This document shows, piece after piece, positions 17,717 to 26,093 of a stretch of 64,000 nt of DNA. A model generated the notes under the pieces. It made no database searches. It was not told where the DNA came from and saw only the letters and a list, made by a program, of their open reading frames with translations. The DNA lies in contig JAEWAX010000133.1 in NCBI GenBank assembly GCA_023391425.1, forward strand, positions 80,734 through 144,733. The letters are read 5' to 3'. A program made the position numbers and the translations under genes. How positions within the stretch are numbered: the first letter of the stretch is position 1; each line of letters opens with the position of its first letter. This stretch comes from Bacillota bacterium (GTDB lineage: Bacteria > Bacillota > Clostridia > Acetivibrionales > DSM-1351).

Positions 17717-19308
17717 TATTCCTCACCTCCCACTAATTTTGCCTTAAGTGTTGATTTGTTTTTCCAAGGTGGTGTTACCAAGCCCCATGCTGGAGTGTAA
17801 AGTCCCATAGTAACATCATGAGCGAAATTTATTGCACCTTTAAAACCAGCATATGGTCCACTGTAATCATAAGAGTGCAATTGTTTAGAAACAACGCCTG
17901 ATTTTTGTAAAACATATTTATCCTTAATACCTGAGAAAAACAAATCAGGCTTTAATAGTTTTACAAATTCTTCAGTTTCAAAATGGTTTAAATCATCTAC
18001 AACGATACTACCGTTGTCCATATCCTTGATAATACCTTTGTAGTCTTCTAGAGGTATTTTTGTTTTTAATTCCTTGATTTGTTCTTCGGACAGATATGCA
18101 CGGTACTTCTGCTCATCCTTTTCAACCTCCAGGTGCTCAATATTTTTGCTATCAGCATCCTCTTTAATATTTGGTATAACGTCTCTACCCTCATAATCAT
18201 CTCTGTGAGCAAATTCATGACCAGCAAGAACGGTTTTTACTCCAAAATCAGCAAGTAAATTTTGATAATGATGAGCTCTTGAGCCTCCAACATAAAGAGC
18301 TGCTGTTTTACCTTTTAATTTTGAAAAATAATAGTCCTTTTGTTCAGCAATACTTGCCAGTTCATCAGCAATGACTTCTTCAGTTCTTTGCGCTAATTCC
18401 TTATCTCCGAAATAAGTTGCCATATCACGTAGTGATTTAACTATTGCATCTAGCCCAATAAAGTTTACCTTAATCCAATCAATACCATATTTTGCTTTCA
18501 TCATCTCTGCAATATAGTTTATAGAACGATGACATTGTACAAGATTTAAATTTGCCACATGTGAATTTTTTAATGTTTCGTAGCTACCATCGCCAGTGAA
18601 GACACAGGCCACTTCATATCCAATTCTTTTTAAAATTCTCTCTGTTTCCCAACCGTCACCACCAATATTGTATTCACCTAAAATATTAACAGTAAACTTC
18701 TTTGTAGGCTGCGCATCGCCTGTGCCTATAACCCTTTTCATTAAAACATTATTAGCAATATGGTGACCACCGCTTTGGCTTACTCCTTTATATCCTTCAC
18801 AGCTGTATGCCATGCAAGAAATACCATATTCTTTCTCAGTATCAGCCGCCACTGCATGAATATCGTCACCTATCAGACCTACTGGGCAAGTAGCACAAAT
18901 CATAATGCACTTAGGATGGAATATCTCTATTGCTTCTTTTATTGCTTGCCTTAGTTTTTTCTCGCCACCAAAAACAATGTCAGATTCTTGAAGGTCAGTT
19001 GAAAAGCAATATTCAATAAAGTTCTTTCCATCTTCTGTTTTTGCCTTATTTCGTCTTGTTCCCCAGGAGTATAACCCGCAACCAATAGGTCCATGAGTTA
19101 GTACTAATACATCCTTTAAAGGACCTAGTACAACACCCTTACAGCCTGCATAACAGCATCCTCTGTTAGTCATAATTCCAGGTATACTTCTACTATTTGC
19201 AGCAATTGGTTGGTTCTTTGTTACTTCATTAACCTCTATAATATGTTCTTTCCTATTTTTGTAAACTTTTGCACTGTATTTATCTAGAACAATATTTCTT
19301 GCATTCAT
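17716..19308 (-). CDS. nifD: Nitrogenase molybdenum-iron protein alpha chain NifD
   Basis: About 530 residues from the ATG at 19308 (GGTGAGG upstream; GTG codons upstream overlap that site). NRGCCYAGCKGVVLGPLKD, LTHGPIGCGLYSWGTRRN and ICATCPVGLIGDDIHAV bind the P-cluster. FTGDGSYETL and SYDYSGPYAGFKGAINFAHD belong to the cofactor pocket and its His region. An insertion of about 50 residues around 380-440 (DADSKNIEHLEVEKDEQKY and beyond) is the lineage-specific insertion seen in clostridial NifD. With NifK it forms the MoFe protein that reduces N2. Confidence 0.97.
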   Translation of the reverse strand: MNARNIVLDKYSAKVYKNRKEHIIEVNEVTKNQPIAANSRSIPGIMTNRGCCYAGCKGVVLGPLKDVLVLTHGPIGCGLYSWGTRRNKAKTEDGKNFIEYCFSTDLQESDIVFGGEKKLRQAIKEAIEIFHPKCIMICATCPVGLIGDDIHAVAADTEKEYGISCMAYSCEGYKGVSQSGGHHIANNVLMKRVIGTGDAQPTKKFTVNILGEYNIGGDGWETERILKRIGYEVACVFTGDGSYETLKNSHVANLNLVQCHRSINYIAEMMKAKYGIDWIKVNFIGLDAIVKSLRDMATYFGDKELAQRTEEVIADELASIAEQKDYYFSKLKGKTAALYVGGSRAHHYQNLLADFGVKTVLAGHEFAHRDDYEGRDVIPNIKEDADSKNIEHLEVEKDEQKYRAYLSEEQIKELKTKIPLEDYKGIIKDMDNGSIVVDDLNHFETEEFVKLLKPDLFFSGIKDKYVLQKSGVVSKQLHSYDYSGPYAGFKGAINFAHDVTMGLYTPAWGLVTPPWKNKSTLKAKLVGGEE

Positions 19309-19327
19309 TTGCCTCACCACCTATTTT

Positions 19328-19702
19328 TTATAGTACGGTTTCGCCAGTTCTAACCTTATAGGTTTCTTCTATTGGGAGAATAAATATTTTCCCATCTCCT
19401 GGGTTACCCGTTTGATTAGCCTTAAATATGGTTTTAACCGCCAAGTCTACTTGATCATCCTCAATAACTATTGTAAAAAATCTCTTTGGAATCAATCTTG
19501 CACTCTCTGTAAATGCTTCGCCAACCTGGGAAACTGGAAGGTCACCTGTTTCCAAAATATAGTTTAAAACTGTTGCATCAAGACTTTTCTTTCCCCTTCC
19601 CAAACAAGGTCTGCAGCAGAATGCTGGAAAACCCGCATTAGCAAGAGCTTCTTTAGTTTTATTCACCTTATTGGTACGAATAAAAGCCATTATCTCTTTC
19701 AT
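19328..19702 (-). CDS. nifI2: Nitrogenase-regulating PII-like protein NifI2
   Basis: 124 residues, PII fold, longer than GlnB, starting MKEIMAFIRTNKVNKTKEAL. FCCRPCLGRGKKS and the extended T-loop region are NifI2-like. GDGKIFILPIEETYKVRTGE is the PII C-terminal signature. NifI1 and NifI2 together inhibit MoFe protein when 2-oxoglutarate is low, as known from methanogens. The pair lies between nifH and nifD, the usual order in archaea and clostridia. Confidence 0.93.
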   Translation of the reverse strand: MKEIMAFIRTNKVNKTKEALANAGFPAFCCRPCLGRGKKSLDATVLNYILETGDLPVSQVGEAFTESARLIPKRFFTIVIEDDQVDLAVKTIFKANQTGNPGDGKIFILPIEETYKVRTGETVL

Positions 19703-19713
19703 AAACCTACCTC

Positions 19714-20040
19714 CTACAGTCCTTGCTTTGCAGTACTAATGGTATAAGCATCCAATACTGAGCTAATAAAGATTCTACCATCTCCGAAATTGCCCTTTTC
19801 TCCTGTTCGTGCATTTCTCATTATTACTTTAACAACATCATCTTTGTCCTCATCATTTACTACCACCAAAAGCATTTCCTTAGGAATTTCATCATACTGA
19901 ACGTCTCCGATTACGATACCCTTTTGTTTACCTCTTCCATATACATCCATCTTTGTTACTGCTGGAAAGCCAGCTGATAATAATTCTGAAAGTACTATAC
20001 CTGTTTTTTCAGGCCTAATAATTGCTCTTATCAATAACAT
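19714..20040 (-). CDS. nifI1: Nitrogenase-regulating PII-like protein NifI1
   Basis: 108 residues from the ATG at 20040 (AAAGGTGG 8 nt upstream; a GTG at 20052 overlaps this site). MLLIRAIIRPEKTGIVLSEL, MDVYGRGKQKGI and FGDGRIFISSVLDAYTI are typical of NifI1. It acts with NifI2 in post-translational ammonium switch-off. It lies 11 bp before nifI2. Confidence 0.93.
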   Translation of the reverse strand: MLLIRAIIRPEKTGIVLSELLSAGFPAVTKMDVYGRGKQKGIVIGDVQYDEIPKEMLLVVVNDEDKDDVVKVIMRNARTGEKGNFGDGRIFISSVLDAYTISTAKQGL

Positions 20041-20134
20041 ATTCTTATCCACCTTTCATTAATAAAGTCTATTTATACTAGCTTGCATTTAAACGGTTTG
20101 TATTGTTAATTTGTATCGATAATTTAGTAGTAAA

Positions 20135-20956
20135 TTATATATCCATAAGACCATGTTCCATTAACAGTGCTTCCAATCTATCTTGAGAAAGTGGCTTAGG
20201 AACAACATATAACTGATTTTCATCAATTTTCTTAGCAAGAGTTCTATATTCATCTGCCTGAGCACACTCCGGATCAAACTCGATAACTGTTTTCTTGTGT
20301 ATTTCTGCACGTTGCACCATATTTTCCCTTGGCACGAAATGAATCATTTGCGATCCCAGTTCCTTTGCAAAAGCTTCAACCAGTGCAGCCTCACCATCAA
20401 CCTTACGGCTATTGCAAATAATTCCTCCCAATCTACAACCACCGGTGTTTGCATATTTCAGAATACCTTTTGCTATATTATTTGCAGCATAGAGTGCCAT
20501 CATTTCTCCACTTGCAACAATGTAAATCTCTTGTGCCTTTCCTTCACGCAGTGGCATTGCAAAGCCTCCACATACAACGTCTCCAAGTACATCGTAGAAA
20601 ACATAATCAAGACTATCCTCATATGCTCCTAGCCTTTCCAGCAAACCAATAGAAGTGATAATACCACGTCCAGCACAGCCAACTCCAGGTTCAGGACCAC
20701 CCGACTCTACACAATTGATACCTGCAAAGCCTTTTTTCATAACTAGGTCCAAATCGATGTCCTCACCCTCTTCCCTAAGAGTATCCAATACTGTTTCTTG
20801 TGCAAGACCACCTAAAATCAATCTAGTGGAGTCTGCCTTTGGGTCACATCCAACAATCATAATTTTTTTACCCATCTCACCCAAACCTGCTGTTAAGTTT
20901 TGAGTTGTTGTTGATTTACCAATTCCACCTTTACCATAAATAGCTACCTGTCTCAT
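20135..20956 (-). CDS. nifH: Nitrogenase iron protein NifH
   Basis: 273 residues. Walker A AIYGKGGIGKSTTTQN, the cluster ligands in GVGCAGRGIITSI (Cys97 region, with the ADP-ribosylatable Arg) and VFYDVLGDVVCGGFAMP (Cys132 region) are intact. It delivers electrons to NifDK with ATP hydrolysis and also serves cofactor assembly. First gene of the nif operon, with GGGAGG before the ATG. A structured, terminated leader of about 200 nt lies upstream. Confidence 0.98.
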   Translation of the reverse strand: MRQVAIYGKGGIGKSTTTQNLTAGLGEMGKKIMIVGCDPKADSTRLILGGLAQETVLDTLREEGEDIDLDLVMKKGFAGINCVESGGPEPGVGCAGRGIITSIGLLERLGAYEDSLDYVFYDVLGDVVCGGFAMPLREGKAQEIYIVASGEMMALYAANNIAKGILKYANTGGCRLGGIICNSRKVDGEAALVEAFAKELGSQMIHFVPRENMVQRAEIHKKTVIEFDPECAQADEYRTLAKKIDENQLYVVPKPLSQDRLEALLMEHGLMDI

Positions 20957-20984
20957 AATAAATACCTCCCATTTCTATTTTTTT

Positions 20985-21160
20985 AAAAATAAAAGGCCCT
21001 TAAACCATAGCTTTTTCACAAGCTAACGTTAAAGACCTCTTCGTCTGCCGAACAGTTTCTAACCTAAATATACTAGATAATAACAGAAAAAGTCTCGATA
21101 TTCACGTAATAGTAGAATATGAGACTTCGTCGTCGTTTTTCAATTTTTTTATCTAGTATA
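20985..21160 (-). ncRNA. Structured nifH leader RNA with intrinsic terminator (putative attenuator)
   Basis: On the minus strand the predicted 5' end (about 21160) begins a 12-bp stem, TATACTAGATAA pairing with TTATCTAGTATA (21149-21160 with 21069-21080). It encloses a hairpin, AGTCTCATATTC/GAATATCGAGACT (21126-21115 with 21103-21091). Downstream is an AGAC-GAAGAG-GUCU hairpin whose 3' arm overlaps the left arm of a long stem (GGTC..AAGCT..GGGCC, 21037-20995) followed by TTTTATTTTT. The mutually exclusive hairpins look like antiterminator and terminator. The sensor is unknown; an ANTAR-type antiterminator or a ligand-binding RNA are both possible. Confidence 0.7.
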
Positions 21161-21165
21161 CTATG

Positions 21166-21194
21166 AGTATATAGAGAATTCTAACAACTAACAA
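21166..21194 (-). promoter_or_regulatory. nif operon promoter
   Basis: Minus strand TTGTTA (21194-21189), a 17-bp spacer, then TATACT (21171-21166). A start 6-8 nt downstream falls exactly on the first arm of the leader stem. No sigma-54 GG-N10-GC element was seen, so a sigma-A promoter with leader control fits better than NifA/sigma-54 control. Confidence 0.7.
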
Positions 21195-21290
21195 TGCACG
21201 TACTGGTAAATAATTGCTATTATTTCTATATCAGTTTTGTGTATACTTCACAAATTTGTACTATTTTCAATACAAACTGCTAAACAGCAG

Positions 21291-21375
21291 TTGCTTATTC
21301 ACATCCCGCATTCTATAATAAAATTAATGCAAAGGAGCGCATCAAGCTAAAACTTGATTCGCTTCTTTTTTTATT
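21291..21375 (+). promoter_or_regulatory. Promoter and early terminator upstream of the AnfO-like gene
   Basis: TTGCTT (21291-21296), a 17-bp spacer and TATAAT (21314-21319) form a strong promoter. Within about 15 nt of the expected start comes GAGCGcATCAAG, loop, CTTGATtCGCTTC (21335-21365) followed by eight or more T. Transcription would normally stop after about 45 nt unless the hairpin is disrupted. A CAAGCTTG palindrome follows at 21379-21386. Upstream lie AACTGC-TAAACA-GCAGTT and ACAAATTTGT (21250-21259), which may be operators shared with nifH. Confidence 0.65.
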
Positions 21376-21431
21376 ATTCAAGCTTGTTTTATTTGAAATA
21401 CTTATAGAACTTAACATTGAGGGGGATTCTG

Positions 21432-22064
21432 ATGTCAAATAAAATTGCAGTAATTGTAGATGCTACAAAATCACTTTCGTCTTTTGAGGCTGGCTCTTAT
21501 ATCAATGTATATTGCAAGTATAATAGCAATTGGAAATTGGAGGATGAAATTGGATTTTCACTCAATCACTCCACTACAATATCTGATTTTCGTGACTATA
21601 TTAGAACAATTATTTTAAAGCTGGAGGATTGTAAAATCATAATAGGTAAAACAGTATCTGGATTGCCTTACAATATTTTAGATAGAATGGGGTTCGCAAT
21701 TTTTGAAGTAGAAGATATTTCAGCTTTATCATTAGATGATATATTTTCAGAGGTACAAGAGTACAAAAATAATAAAGATGATTTTAGTGTAAAGGTATCA
21801 TCTTCACCAATAGAAACAGATATAGCAGGAGAATACTTTTTGAACTTAATTGAATTACAGGAAAAACATCCTGAAATTTCTTCTAAAAAGGCATTGCAGG
21901 AATTTATATTAACAACACCTTTTTATAAGTTAGAACTGATTTGCAGTCATGTTCCACCATGGTTTGAAAATGTTCTCCCTGCAAGAAAACTAACCTATAC
22001 TACAGAAGAGATGCAAAGATGCATGTACAGAGTTACTGTTTATAAGAAAATATGTGAATGTTAA
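21432..22064 (+). CDS. AnfO-like nitrogenase-associated protein
   Basis: 210 residues from the ATG at 21432 (GAGGGGG upstream; a TTG at 21417 overlaps that site). The start MSNKIAVIVDATKSLSSFEA, the middle KIIIGKTVSGLPYNILDRMG and the end YKLELICSHVPPWFENVL resemble AnfO, an accessory protein first named in Fe-only nitrogenase clusters. No anfHDGK genes are visible. Clostridia are known to carry AnfO-like genes near ordinary nif operons. Its exact function is not established. It is divergent from nifH. Confidence 0.75.
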   Translation: MSNKIAVIVDATKSLSSFEAGSYINVYCKYNSNWKLEDEIGFSLNHSTTISDFRDYIRTIILKLEDCKIIIGKTVSGLPYNILDRMGFAIFEVEDISALSLDDIFSEVQEYKNNKDDFSVKVSSSPIETDIAGEYFLNLIELQEKHPEISSKKALQEFILTTPFYKLELICSHVPPWFENVLPARKLTYTTEEMQRCMYRVTVYKKICEC

Positions 22065-22121
22065 TCAAATTGTATAGTTTATTTGGCTTTCTATAGTTTT
22101 AAGTTAATTTTAATTCATTTA

Positions 22122-22389
22122 CTCAACTTTCCCAGTTAAATTGTAGGTGCTCGAACTTATCAATGGAAAGTTGGGTTAAAAATAATTGCATGAATTAGTT
22201 GGTGAATCGAAGTGTTTTTGCCGGAAAACCGACAGGATGTCGATTTTAGCACACTATGAACCATGGATGGTGAATGTGTGCGACGGCTAAAACGCTGAGA
22301 TGAACAATTACTAATTCAAGCAATTATTTTGGCAACAAACCATTGATAAGTTTGAGCACCGATAGATTTTTTATGTAGGAAAGTTGAGT
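22122..22389. mobile_element. 268-bp MITE-like palindromic element with 7-bp target duplication
   Basis: Terminal inverted repeats CTCAACTTTCC (22122-22132) and GGAAAGTTGAG (22379-22389) are flanked by TCATTTA on both sides (22115-22121 and 22390-22396). Inside, 22146-22166 pairs with 22340-22360 (20 of 21 plus a G-U) and 22180-22199 pairs with 22310-22329 (19 of 20). The centre holds stem-loops around CGACAGGATGTCG and GCACAC...GTGTGC. It has no open reading frame. It is a non-autonomous transposable element, a structured RNA, or both. The source transposase is not in the window. Confidence 0.75.
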
Positions 22390-22464
22390 CATTTATTTGA
22401 GTAAGAAAAGCTTGTACTTTTTAATATTTTGTATTTACGATGTGGCAGTAAGGAGGCTATTAGT

Positions 22465-23375
22465 ATGGAGATAATGGAAAAAGCAAATAGCGTTTATGAA
22501 AATCTAATAGGTGTTACAAATGAATATCGTTTTGAAAATGGGTCTATTAAAGATTGTATGCTAAACCAGAAGAATATTATATCAACGAAATATGGTGACC
22601 TTATTCCTAAATACGGAGCAGAAGAAGTAGGTACAGCTCTTCACTTTCATTTTATGAGGGTGGAGCGGTTAAGAGTATTTCTCTAGAAACGCAAACTGAT
22701 ATTACTACGGCAATCGGTACTTTTCCAGCTGATCTAGTAACCTTTTACGAGAGTGGTGCTATAAAACGACTTTTTCCCTTAAATGGGAAAATCAGCGGAT
22801 ATTGGACAGAAGCAGATGAAGAGAAACTATGTCAGAATTTTCAGTTTCACTTTCCTTTCGGAGGCTTCACTGCAAAAATTATTAATCTTAATTTTTATGA
22901 AAGCGGAAAGCTTAAAGCAATGACCTTGTGGCCGGGAGAATCTATTATTCTGAGAACAGAGCTTGGTTTATTACCTGTCAGGATTGGATTCTCCCTATAT
23001 GAAGACGGCAAAATAAGATCTATTGAGCCCACATATGAAATTACAATTGCTACCCCTATAGGAAACATAAATGCATATGATGAAAATGCACTTGGAATAT
23101 GCGGTGACAGAAATTCTCTTTGTTTTAATAAAAATGGTAGTATATCAGCTCTAACTACTTGCAGCAGTAAAATTGAAGTATTTAATAATGAAGGAACTAT
23201 CGAAACAATGGAGCCTGTAATTAAAACTAATCCTCTTATGAATGACCAGCTTATTGTAATTCCATTAAAAATAACCTTTGAAAATCATTATGTAAGATTT
23301 GAAGGTGAGAACACTCACGTCTATGATATTAAAACTACCAAGCTTACAGTTGTAAATGATAGTGTATATAAATAA
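22465..23375 (+). pseudogene. Unknown protein with repeated Phe-Tyr-Glu-x-Gly-x-(Ile/Val/Leu)-Lys units, frameshifted
   Basis: From the ATG at 22465 (AAGGAGG upstream) the frame reads MEIMEKANSVYENLIGVTNE to near 22650. It then continues only in the next frame (EGGAVKSISLETQTDI, LVTFYESGAIKRLFPL, LNFYESGKLKAMTLWPGE, FSLYEDGKIRSIEPTY) to a stop at 23373-23375. Adding one T to the run in TTCATTTTATGAGGG gives FHFYEGGAVK and joins the frames. The repaired protein has about 300 residues with at least five FYExG-like units. I do not recognise the family. It lies in the nif neighbourhood. Confidence 0.7.
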
Positions 23376-23574
23376 GTTGCTAGCTATTCATGTGGAGACT
23401 GCTCTAGCTGCAGCTTATGTAAATAAGCTACAAAACTATAAAATAATCGAACAGGGTACTATTACAATTTATGAAAGATTGAATGAATCCGCACTCTTTA
23501 ATCAAGTATTGTCTGAAAACAGACTTGCTATCAGCATTCCAAACCAGTCCAAAAAAACATACCCTATAAGGTAG
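23356..23574 (+). pseudogene. Small frame resembling the C-terminal end of an ABC ATPase
   Basis: 72 codons overlapping the end of the previous gene by 20 bp. LLAIHVETALAAAYVNKLQN, IIEQGTITIYERLNESALFN and QVLSENRLAIS loosely resemble the last part of bacitracin-type ABC transporter ATPases. The first coding residues appear to come from the neighbour, and no ribosome site is seen. It is probably a gene remnant; a genuine small protein is less likely. Confidence 0.3.
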
Positions 23575-23605
23575 ACTCTTTCTACTTATAGGGTACTTTA
23601 ATTTT
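23560..23605 (+). terminator. Intrinsic terminator
   Basis: TACCCTATAAGGTAGA (23560-23575) pairs with TCTACTTATAGGGTA (23581-23595), with one bulge, and is followed by CTTTAATTTT. It ends the plus-strand unit that starts at the AnfO-like gene. Confidence 0.8.
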
Positions 23606-23644
23606 ATAAAATATGATTTTTTTATTTAGTATATCAAAATTTAC

Positions 23645-24685
23645 TTAGTCTATCTTAATAACTGCCTTAACTACATCTTGTTTATTATTAATTGCATAGT
23701 CAAATGCTTTTGCAGTATCCTCAAAATTAAATTCATGAGTAACAATGCCTGATATATCAATCATACCCTTTGAAATAGCTTTTATAGCTTGAGGATAAAT
23801 ATTTCTGTATCTAAATACTGATTTAATCTGAGCTTCTTTAGCCATAATTTTTGCAAAATTATACTCAATAATATCCTGTGGCGCCAACCCAACAAGAACT
23901 ACGCAACCACCGTTTTTAATTAAATAAGGCGTTTGTGAAATGGTTCTAGCAGACCCAGCAGTTTCAATTACAACATCAACACCATTGTTATTTGTTAGTT
24001 TATCAATTTCAACAAATATATCGCTTTCCAAAGCATTTATAACTGTTGTCGCTCCTAGTTTTTTTGCAAACTCAAGTCTTTTTGGAATTACGTCTACTAC
24101 TGTGATATCAGCTGCACCATTTGCCTTACAAGCAAGCAGAGTAACAAGTCCTATTGTTCCAGCGCCAAGTATTACAACTGAGTCGCCTAGCTTAACATTT
24201 CCCTGATTTGCGGCATGTATACCAACTGCTAAAGGCTCAACAAGAGCTCCTTCCTTTGTAGAGATATTATCTGGAAGTTTGAAGGCCATATTCTCTGGAA
24301 ATGCTATATAATTCATTAGACATCCATGGTATGGTGGTGTGGCCAAAAACTCTACAGCACGACATAAATTATACTTACCAGCCTTACAAAATTCACATTG
24401 CCCACAAGTTTGGCCTGGCTCTAATGCTACTCTATCGCCAACCTTCAAATTTTCAACCTTTGTACCTATTTCAACAACAGTTCCAGCACACTCGTGCCCA
24501 AGAATAAAGTCACCATTAACAACAAAATCACCTATTTTACCGTGCTCTAAATAGTGTACATCTGAACCACATATTCCAACATATTCTAACTTAATAAGTA
24601 CATCCTTCTCTTTGAGCTTTGGTATTTCAATATCCCGTATTTCCATCTTATTGATACCAGTCATATATGCTGCTCTATTTTTCAT
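23645..24685 (-). CDS. Zinc-dependent medium-chain polyol dehydrogenase (sorbitol/xylitol type)
   Basis: 346 residues. GICGSDVHYLEHGKIG and GHECAGTVVEIG supply the catalytic zinc site. CGQCEFCKAGKYNLC is the structural zinc lobe, and VVILGAGTIGLVTLLACKA with VVDVIPKRLEFA is the NAD-binding Rossmann fold. Relatives oxidise sorbitol, L-iditol, xylitol or similar polyols to ketoses. GGAGG precedes the ATG. It lies downstream of a sugar ABC importer on the same strand, suggesting that the imported substrate is a polyol or pentose. Confidence 0.85.
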   Translation of the reverse strand: MKNRAAYMTGINKMEIRDIEIPKLKEKDVLIKLEYVGICGSDVHYLEHGKIGDFVVNGDFILGHECAGTVVEIGTKVENLKVGDRVALEPGQTCGQCEFCKAGKYNLCRAVEFLATPPYHGCLMNYIAFPENMAFKLPDNISTKEGALVEPLAVGIHAANQGNVKLGDSVVILGAGTIGLVTLLACKANGAADITVVDVIPKRLEFAKKLGATTVINALESDIFVEIDKLTNNNGVDVVIETAGSARTISQTPYLIKNGGCVVLVGLAPQDIIEYNFAKIMAKEAQIKSVFRYRNIYPQAIKAISKGMIDISGIVTHEFNFEDTAKAFDYAINNKQDVVKAVIKID

Positions 24686-25002
24686 AAATGAATCCTCCTT
24701 ATAGAAAATCGTATATTAGTTTTTATATGTTTTATAGCATTAGCTATTTATTAGCCATAGTCTTGTTCATCTATTATTAATGTATAATTTAATTTCAATC
24801 CAATAAATCTTATATTTCTCACACTAATTTACAAAAAAATTTATAAAGTTTAACAAAATCGCACTACTTTTAGGTTATCCGTAAATAACTTTCAATAGCT
24901 TTCAACAACATTCTTAAAAGTATAATTTATTTTAAAAGATAAAGATGCATGACGCTATTGGGTTCACACATCTTTATAAAAGCATTTTGTGAGTATTACT
25001 TG
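24686..25002 (-). terminator. ABC operon 3' hairpin and gene-free spacer before the dehydrogenase
   Basis: ATAAAGATG/CATCTTTAT (24939-24947 with 24969-24977) lies just after the binding-protein gene on the minus strand and is followed by a T-rich stretch, so it is a weak terminator candidate. The rest of the spacer is AT-rich with no coding frame. TTGAAA-16-TAATAG within it could be a separate promoter for the dehydrogenase. Confidence 0.45.
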
Positions 25003-26007
25003 TTATTTAATTGCTCCAGATTTCTTCAATATATCAATATACTGTTGAACATTATCTTTGTTAACAAGTGGATTACCAATGTCTGTATCAACCTTCTTCT
25101 CTACTCCAGTTAATAATTTATTACTTGTATCAAGTAATTTTGTTGCAAGGTCAAATGCACTCTGCATACATGTAGATGTCATTCTACCTTCCTGTATTAG
25201 AAGAACAGCTTCTGCAGTTCCGTCAACACCATATGCAAGCATATTTTTATATTTAGGATTATCTTTTACAACTTCAAGTGCACCTGCAGCCATGTTATCA
25301 TTCATTGAAATAACTGCATCAATTTTGTCATTTGCTTGAGCCCAGTCTTCCATGTACTTCATAGCTTCATCTTTATTCCAGCTTGCGATTTGCTCTCCTA
25401 CAATTTTTACATCAGGACGTTTGTCAAAGAATTCTTTCTGCCAGCTTTCACGTCTTTGATCTGCGTGGAAGTTACCAGAAGGTCCTTTTAATACAACAAC
25501 CTTTGCATTCTGCGGAACCTGTTTTACAGCAGCACGTGCATTAACTGCGGCCTGCTCATAAGGATTGGCATCAACTGAAGATGCGCCTTCTATACCGGCA
25601 ATACGTGCATTAGTTGTAATTGCAAATATACCAGCTTTAACTACTTTTTCTACATACGGTCTTTGAGCTTCACCATTGTTTGGCTGAACAATAACTAAAT
25701 CGTACTTATTAGTGATAGCATTCTCAATCATTGAATTTTCTTTTTCGTCATTAGCCTCTCCATCGAAAACATCGAGTGTAATATTAGGATATTTCTTTGC
25801 TTCTTCTTTTACAGAATTTGCAAGCCATGCAGCAAATGAATCTGATTGAGCACGAGCAATATATGCAACTTTATATTGCTTTGCTGTAGAAGTAGTGCTT
25901 GTACCAGCGCCAGTATTGGTGCCGGAATTAGTTCCAGCAGTACCACAAGCACCTAACATAACGATTGCTAACATCATTGAAATCACGCCAATAAATTTCT
26001 TCTTCAT
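25003..26007 (-). CDS. Sugar ABC transporter substrate-binding lipoprotein (ribose type)
   Basis: 334 residues. A signal peptide with lipobox (MLGAC, Cys about 21) and a Gly/Thr/Ser tether precede a periplasmic-binding-protein fold of the ribose/galactose family: YKVAYIARAQSDSFAAWLAN, NAITNKYDLVIVQPNN and VDGTAEAVLLIQEGRMTSTC. It delivers a monosaccharide or polyol to the permease encoded upstream. An AAAAGGATGG site precedes the ATG. A 9-bp hairpin (26038-26058) separates it from the permease gene and could raise its relative level. Confidence 0.88.
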   Translation of the reverse strand: MKKKFIGVISMMLAIVMLGACGTAGTNSGTNTGAGTSTTSTAKQYKVAYIARAQSDSFAAWLANSVKEEAKKYPNITLDVFDGEANDEKENSMIENAITNKYDLVIVQPNNGEAQRPYVEKVVKAGIFAITTNARIAGIEGASSVDANPYEQAAVNARAAVKQVPQNAKVVVLKGPSGNFHADQRRESWQKEFFDKRPDVKIVGEQIASWNKDEAMKYMEDWAQANDKIDAVISMNDNMAAGALEVVKDNPKYKNMLAYGVDGTAEAVLLIQEGRMTSTCMQSAFDLATKLLDTSNKLLTGVEKKVDTDIGNPLVNKDNVQQYIDILKKSGAIK

Positions 26008-26093
26008 CAGTTACCATCCTTTTTTTATTTTTTTATTTTAAACAGCTATGCTGTTTAATACCGCAGTTAACGCTTCATTTAATCATAAAGCTA

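Noticed and set aside
20985..21160. nifH leader as a known molybdenum-cofactor or other named riboswitch
   Set aside because: The conserved bases of the riboswitch classes I remember are not evident, so it is left as an unnamed structured leader.
21432..22064. AnfO-like gene as evidence of an Fe-only nitrogenase
   Set aside because: The DRE-type nifV, modABC and nifE/N-B genes show a Mo system, and no anfD, anfG or anfK gene lies in the window.
22122..22389. IS200/IS605-type element with omega RNA
   Set aside because: That family makes no target duplication, whereas a 7-bp duplication is clear; no TnpB- or IscB-like frame is nearby.
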